DNA from: Gyrodactylus bullatarudis
Lineage: Eukaryota > Platyhelminthes > Monogenea > Gyrodactylidea > Gyrodactylidae
Reading direction: 5' to 3'
DNA length: 64,000 nt
Assembly: GCA_012064415.1 (NCBI GenBank)
Contig: SSNU01000247.1
Coordinates: 1,860,629 to 1,924,628 of the forward strand
In this document: positions 59,157 through 64,000 of the stretch, one piece after another
How positions within the stretch are numbered: position 1 is the stretch's first letter
How the letters are laid out: the number at the start of each line of letters is the position of its first letter
The notes under the pieces: model-generated
What the model saw: the letters and a program-made list of their open reading frames with translations, nothing else
Told to the model about the DNA's origin: nothing
Database searches by the model: none
Position numbers and translations under genes: made by a program

Positions 59157-62089
59157 AATTCCCCCACAGGAAGAGTTTTATTTTCTGACGCCTTTATCTC
59201 TTTTGCGTGAAAAAAACCCTCTTGAATATGGATACAACTGACGTCTACTTCTTCTTCTTATACCGTGTTAATTCTTTATATATATTATATATACTGGTAG
59301 GTATATTATTTATATACTCTTGTACCTATTTCTGTGTATTTGGTTTATGTATTCTTCTACTCCTACACTCTTCCGATTGGCCAGAAATACATGGACCAAT
59401 CAGATTTTTACCATGCTTCTTTTTTTTCTTCTCTTCCAAGTATTTATATCTATAGTCATGGATACACAATATGGAAATACAACACACTAATGTGTTGAAG
59501 GAAATAATTTCAAGAAATTTTGATCCCTATATGTTAAAAAACGTTTCTTTTATTTTTTATAAATTTTCAAATTAAAACAAATACTCATAATTATTATTTT
59601 CGTGGGGGTAACTGCGTAGTACTTGAATCAAGACTGGCTGATATATACATGTAAAAGTTGAATAATAAATTCACATTCTTTAAAAGCCTTTCACTCCATT
59701 TGTACATTACATGCATAATCATGAATACATCTTTACTTTTTTCTGTTCATTCCAAACTTTTATGTATATAGTACTCGCTAATGCTTTCACATGTGTGTTT
59801 GCATGAGTCATGAGTTTCCACTAATGGATTTCTCTGAAAAAAAGGAATACCAACTCTGTTCATTTCCATTTATACCACTGTAGTTAGTTTGTGGGGGTGT
59901 GTATTTGATTGTGAAACATCAGTAGCAGTTGATGAGACATTTATTATTTCCAAAAAGTAAAATACTACTAGAACAACCCAAAACATTGGCAATGTTTCCC
60001 CTTCTTCTTTTGTGGATGTAAATGTGAGGCACTGGCTAATAAAAAGTTTTAGGTTAGTTTTTGCCTCTAAAAACGTAAAAAAGATGCTTATCTTTGGAAA
60101 TATATATATTTTGAGCTTTCAATTTTCGAATGTTCCCTTGCCTCTGGCGAGTAGAAGTTGGACTCTTTTTCACTTGCCTTTCCTCTCTACCCAAAGTCAA
60201 CATTGGGCAAAAAATCCAAGTTCCAGGTTGAGTAAATATGATTTCCTTTCTATCTCTGCTGCCCCCTTTGCATCCTTTTACACCTCTTGTTTGCCCAAGA
60301 AAAATACCAAAAAAAAGTAATAGACACCATGTTTTTTAAAAAAGGGCATGTTTAAGATTTATGCCGACTTGTCAGGTGAACATCTGTGTCGCCTTTTTCT
60401 TAGTACAATCAAAAAATCTATTCTCTATTTGCTGTACTTTGTTGATTTTACAATTATTAAATCAGCTTGTCCTCTTTTTTCCCTCTTATTTGTGCTATTC
60501 TCAGTTGATTTTTAATTGATTTAAAAGATTTGTAACAGGTTATTGGTAATATTTGGGATCAAAATACTCAAAATCACTTGAAGAAGGTAACAGAAATTCG
60601 TCAGTATTGTGGCAAATCGGATCATTCGAATTTTTTGATTACAACCAAGTTTTTTCAACTTATTTGGCCAAATTAGAATTCTAATTAGAAATCGTCTATT
60701 GATAATCTGAAAAATCAGTATCGAATTACTTACAATCTTTCCCGATAAAAATTTTGAGTCACTTCATATCAACTATTGAACAAACTCTTTAAGCAGACAC
60801 TTTGAGCAGATTTTGGTCTAACTTCTCAAATTGCGTGTAAATATGACCAGTAAAAGAAATCGATTTTCTAAGCTAAAGTCTTGTCTTGTGAATATTCCAA
60901 CATATTCTTTGAGGCATTAACTAATTTAGATTCTGCAATTTATGCAAATCAAGCTTGTCCAACAAGTGAATATTTCTATCTCTCTGTCTGTCTTTAGAGA
61001 GTATGGATTTTCTCTTCAAAGAAAGCAAAGAAAAAAAAGCCAGGAATTGTCTAAGAGAGCGATATTTACTGATATTTACACTCTCTTTCTGTGCGTATTT
61101 TCTGTTTACATGTAATTTAGGGGGTTTTGTCATCAAATAATTCATGATATGTCACGTTGTTATTGCTCTTTAAGTAACACACTGAACTTTGTTGACCCAT
61201 GTGCTCATATAGATAAAAATAGGCTGAGGTTAATTTCAAGCCAATAAAACATCCAACTAATCATGAATTATTCAGTGATAAACGATAAATCTGGCCAAAG
61301 AGAGGTGTGCTCAGAAATCCTAGGATTACCCAAGAAAACTAGGTGCGGTTTTATTAGGCTGTTCATTAATAATAGAAAAGGCAGATAATAATAATATTAA
61401 TAATCAAAACTTTATTTATTTGATAATAAAAATACAGTTAGCTATTTTCAAATCACTCTTATTACGTACAGGCCATCCCTCTTCTTTCTCTCTATTTTTT
61501 AAGCATAGAGAGTTGTACATTTCTGCCTACACCAGAAATTCCATTGCTTCCAACAGTCACAGTCTTAAATTCATCCATTCTTTTATTTATCATTGAGTAC
61601 AACATTGGAAGATATCCTAGAGAGTGATAGAGAATATAATATATATTAGATATACAAGGGTGGGATAATAAACTTGGAGAATTGAAACAAACAACAAAAT
61701 GTATGAGAATATGCCATTAGCTTAATTGGATATTTTGAAAGAGAGAAAAAAGTTATGTTTATAATTACATTGTTGTACAAAAAGTTGAAAATTAAATGTT
61801 AACTTTTGACAAAATATAGTTGGTATCATATTGGTATTTAGAATTAAAGGATAACACTAAAAGTTGAAAGAATTTCATCAGTGGAAATACTTGAGAAATA
61901 GCAAGAGTTAAATAATTGAAAATAAACACCAAACTAAATTCGAAATTGAAGCCTCGTGGTTAGCCTATCTAAAATGGTCTATAGTAACATTGTCATTAGA
62001 TCTTTTAGACAATTTCTTAAGTCATAATAAGTTTTTATAATTTAATGAATAAATAGTTACGAGCAAAATATTCACGTAAATTTTCATAA
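59157..62089. other. Upstream of Islet, 2.9 kb
   Basis: Likely holds the Islet 5' UTR and promoter, but no core element could be assigned with confidence. TA repeats near 59275-59300 and a diverged repeat at about 60670-60790 (related to 21830-21960) are seen. No gene supported. Confidence 0.5.
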
Positions 62090-62660
62090 ACGTCCGAGAA
62101 TCCTCTCAAGTTCATAATTCAAAATAGTAGGAAGAGATCATATTAAATCCCTATATGTACATTTTTAAAAGGATCATCAGTAGTGTCACTTTTAAAATGA
62201 TATAATTTAAAAAGGTCAAATGAATATAATAATTTACAAATTCTCAAAGAAGTAGTAAAAGAAGAAAAATAAACAGAATAAAATGTGCGATAAAAAAACA
62301 CCAAAACTCTCCAATAAATAGCAGATATGGAGAGAAAAGTGAAAAAGCTCATATCGGCCAGGGTAGTTGAAGATTGTATGAGTAATTTTTCTGAACACAT
62401 AGATTTGGTTTGTATAAGTTAATAAAGAATTTCTCTTTGACCCATACATCTATGCTGTCATCTCCAGGATTTTTATAAAGAATAGAAAAATTCGAAATTG
62501 ATTCTCCTGTTTAAGATGTCTTGTAACCGCTGTGTCTTTCTTCAAATGATCACTCGATCTTGTAGAAAGTTTCCTTATAGTCCGTCCTATATATGAAGCC
62601 CCACAAGTGCATTGAAATTTGTAAATCAATAGAGTATTTTATTCAGGTTTAAGTGAATCC
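62090..62660 (-). mobile_element. GIY-YIG retroelement 3' end (family 2), with catalytic motifs
   Basis: The best-preserved endonuclease of the family. The - strand reads LLIYKFQCTCGASYIGRTIR, then KLSTRSSDHLKKDTAVTRHL, before frame breaks lead to the KEKFFIN-type end. LIYKF and SYIGRT are the GIY and YIG motifs. The tail ends with a CTGATGATCCTTTT motif near 62165. Upstream on the - strand (62640-62760) is a reverse-transcriptase-linker-like LKIVFKTQRLFSLIHKDSLK. Confidence 0.75.
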
Positions 62661-62939
62661 TTATGGATCAAACTGAATAATCTCTGTGTTTTAAATACAA
62701 TTTTCAATTGTATATTATTGTAATGATGATCGATGAGATTAACCAGTCTTAACCATCATTACTAAAACCGTCGCCTTTAAAATTAAGCTTCATGAAAACT
62801 GTAGTCTTTACAGCCTCATCTGTGTTGTTTGTTTCATCATCTGTGATATCAGTTCTATTGATGAATTTGTCCACAAATCTAGCATAACTTTGAATTCTCT
62901 ATCTCATTATAGTTATAGAGAAAAAATAGTTTATGAAAA

Positions 62940-63110
62940 AAATTAAACAAGGTAACTGCAAGTCATGAAGGTGGTTCTTTTGGATGTATAGGTTTGGGTC
63001 TTCTCTCATTACGAAGAACTTTTCTTTTATTTTAAGTTTGTCGTTTGGGCATTTGAATAAAATTTTGAAAATTTCTTCATGTGCGTCACAACCGCATCTA
63101 TCCAAATGTT
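62940..63110 (-). mobile_element. Retroelement fragment, GIY-YIG end (family 1)
   Basis: Encodes DRCGCDAHEEIFKILFKC, KLKIKEKFFVMREDPNLYIQ and HDLQLPC, matching 11590-11800. Start lost; remnant only. Confidence 0.65.
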
Positions 63111-63154
63111 TTTTTGATTGAAAAACTATTCTATTTAACGAATAATCTCCTATT

Positions 63155-63345
63155 CGTGGATTTGTGGGTGAAGGAGAAATTCTTCATCAATCACTTTAAG
63201 CCAAATCTGTGTATTCAGAAAAATTTGTATAATTTCAAAAATTGTAAAATATTATTTTCAATGAATTCTTAACTTTTATCATTATTTATGTGTCACTACT
63301 GATGAACCATAAAGAAATTTAAATTTAGTGAATGAAATCTTTTTC
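63155..63345 (+). mobile_element. GIY-YIG retroelement tail (family 2), internally deleted
   Basis: WVKEKFFINHFKPNLCIQKN is joined directly to the tail (aattcttaacttttatcatt and CTACTGATGAACCATAAAGA). The tail is almost identical to 25370-25460. Confidence 0.65.
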
Positions 63346-64000
63346 TTCCTTGACTTATAGCTTCACAATCACACTGGAATTTATAAACTAATAGAGTCAT
63401 CTTTTTTCAAGTAAATCTTTTTGATTCCAACCACATCATCTATCTAACCACAGGTTTATTGATGAATTTGTCTGATAACTCAATTTCAGCTATCCCAAAC
63501 ATAGAGTTCAAGCCATAGCTCTCAGATTTTGTTTTTGTCCATCCAAGATTCTAATAGAGAATAAATAGGGAAAATTGATAAGAGAAAGTTTAATTTAAAT
63601 CACTCTCTGACAGGCTCAAGACACGTGTCCTATTTGAAAGGATAGTCTGTTAATTACACATATTCTCTGTTCTTATCCTCAGTCTTATCCCTCAGACGCC
63701 TTACTAGCCAATAATTAATTTTTATAAAAACATTTCCCAGTTGAGCATGCATGTCTCACGAATGCTATTATCACGCAAAGGTGTTTGGGCCTTCTGTCAA
63801 ATAAACCAAAAAAAGAGACCATTCAGAAGAAGAAGAAGCACATTAGAGGGAAATGTGAGAGGGAGATAATCCAACGCCCCAACCATATAATTATGCTCTC
63901 TTCTATTATGAAATAAACTGAAGGGAACTTGATGGAGTCATCGGAATAAAGCCTTGGGATTAATCTTACCATTATTGCATCTATAATGGTTACCCCTTTT
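63346..64000. other. Window end, non-coding
   Basis: AT-rich sequence with a further short piece of GIY-YIG element 5' sequence around 63360-63400 (tcacactggaatttataaac, compare 62610). No gene supported. Confidence 0.4.

Overview
The window is animal nuclear DNA: AT-rich, with GT-AG introns ranging from a few dozen bases to about 9 kb, no operons, and many decayed transposable elements. Three host genes are supported by strong protein-family matches. They are a TOM1-like endosomal adaptor on the + strand (7239-33848, 5' part outside the window), the pseudouridine synthase PUS10 on the + strand (40955-42946, apparently complete), and an Islet/tailup LIM-homeodomain gene on the - strand (56504-59156, apparently complete in coding sequence). 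The Islet protein is bilaterian-like. High AT content, compact short introns and the mix of piggyBac, hAT, Merlin and Penelope-type elements fit an arthropod; a copepod is one possibility, but the sequence alone does not settle this.

Layout. Positions 1-7238 lie in a TOM1 intron or upstream. They carry a foldback repeat (1143-1626), a broken piggyBac transposase (2273-4246), a 600-bp non-autonomous hAT element with a perfect 8-bp target duplication (5254-5869), and a near-identical inverted pair of Tyr/Asn-rich reading frames (6204-6692). TOM1 coding exons follow at 7239-7449, 17004-17367 (GAT domain), 20421-20642, 29650-30054, 32924-33175, 33312-33532 and 33589-33848; every junction is in phase. 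The long introns hold GIY-YIG retroelement fragments, a 1.2-kb long-terminal-repeat element with a possible transposase remnant, and a fragment of an unrecognised gene family.

From 33849 to 40800 there is a piggyBac-type end, an intact 242-codon orphan gene on the - strand (36201-36929), a degraded Merlin/IS1595-type element with about 58-bp terminal repeats (38031-39247), and a tandem array with an alternating 121/168-bp spacing directly upstream of PUS10. After PUS10 come an orphan exon-like stretch (43050-43207) and a 753-bp foldback element whose arms each carry a palindromic E2F-like site. Positions 44186-56503 are mostly non-coding and include a 5'-truncated Penelope-like element with reverse transcriptase and GIY-YIG endonuclease (49475-51434). 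Islet follows, and the rest (59157-64000) is non-coding with more GIY-YIG fragments.

The three host genes do not form a pathway: TOM1 acts in ubiquitin-dependent endosomal sorting, PUS10 in RNA modification, and Islet in transcription of neuronal and muscle fates. The most interesting signals are a hairpin with a compensatory base change shared by two Penelope-type copies, an apparent 29-nt intron in PUS10, the array upstream of PUS10, the inverted Tyr/Asn-rich frames, E2F-like palindromes inside a foldback family, and the orphan gene family.
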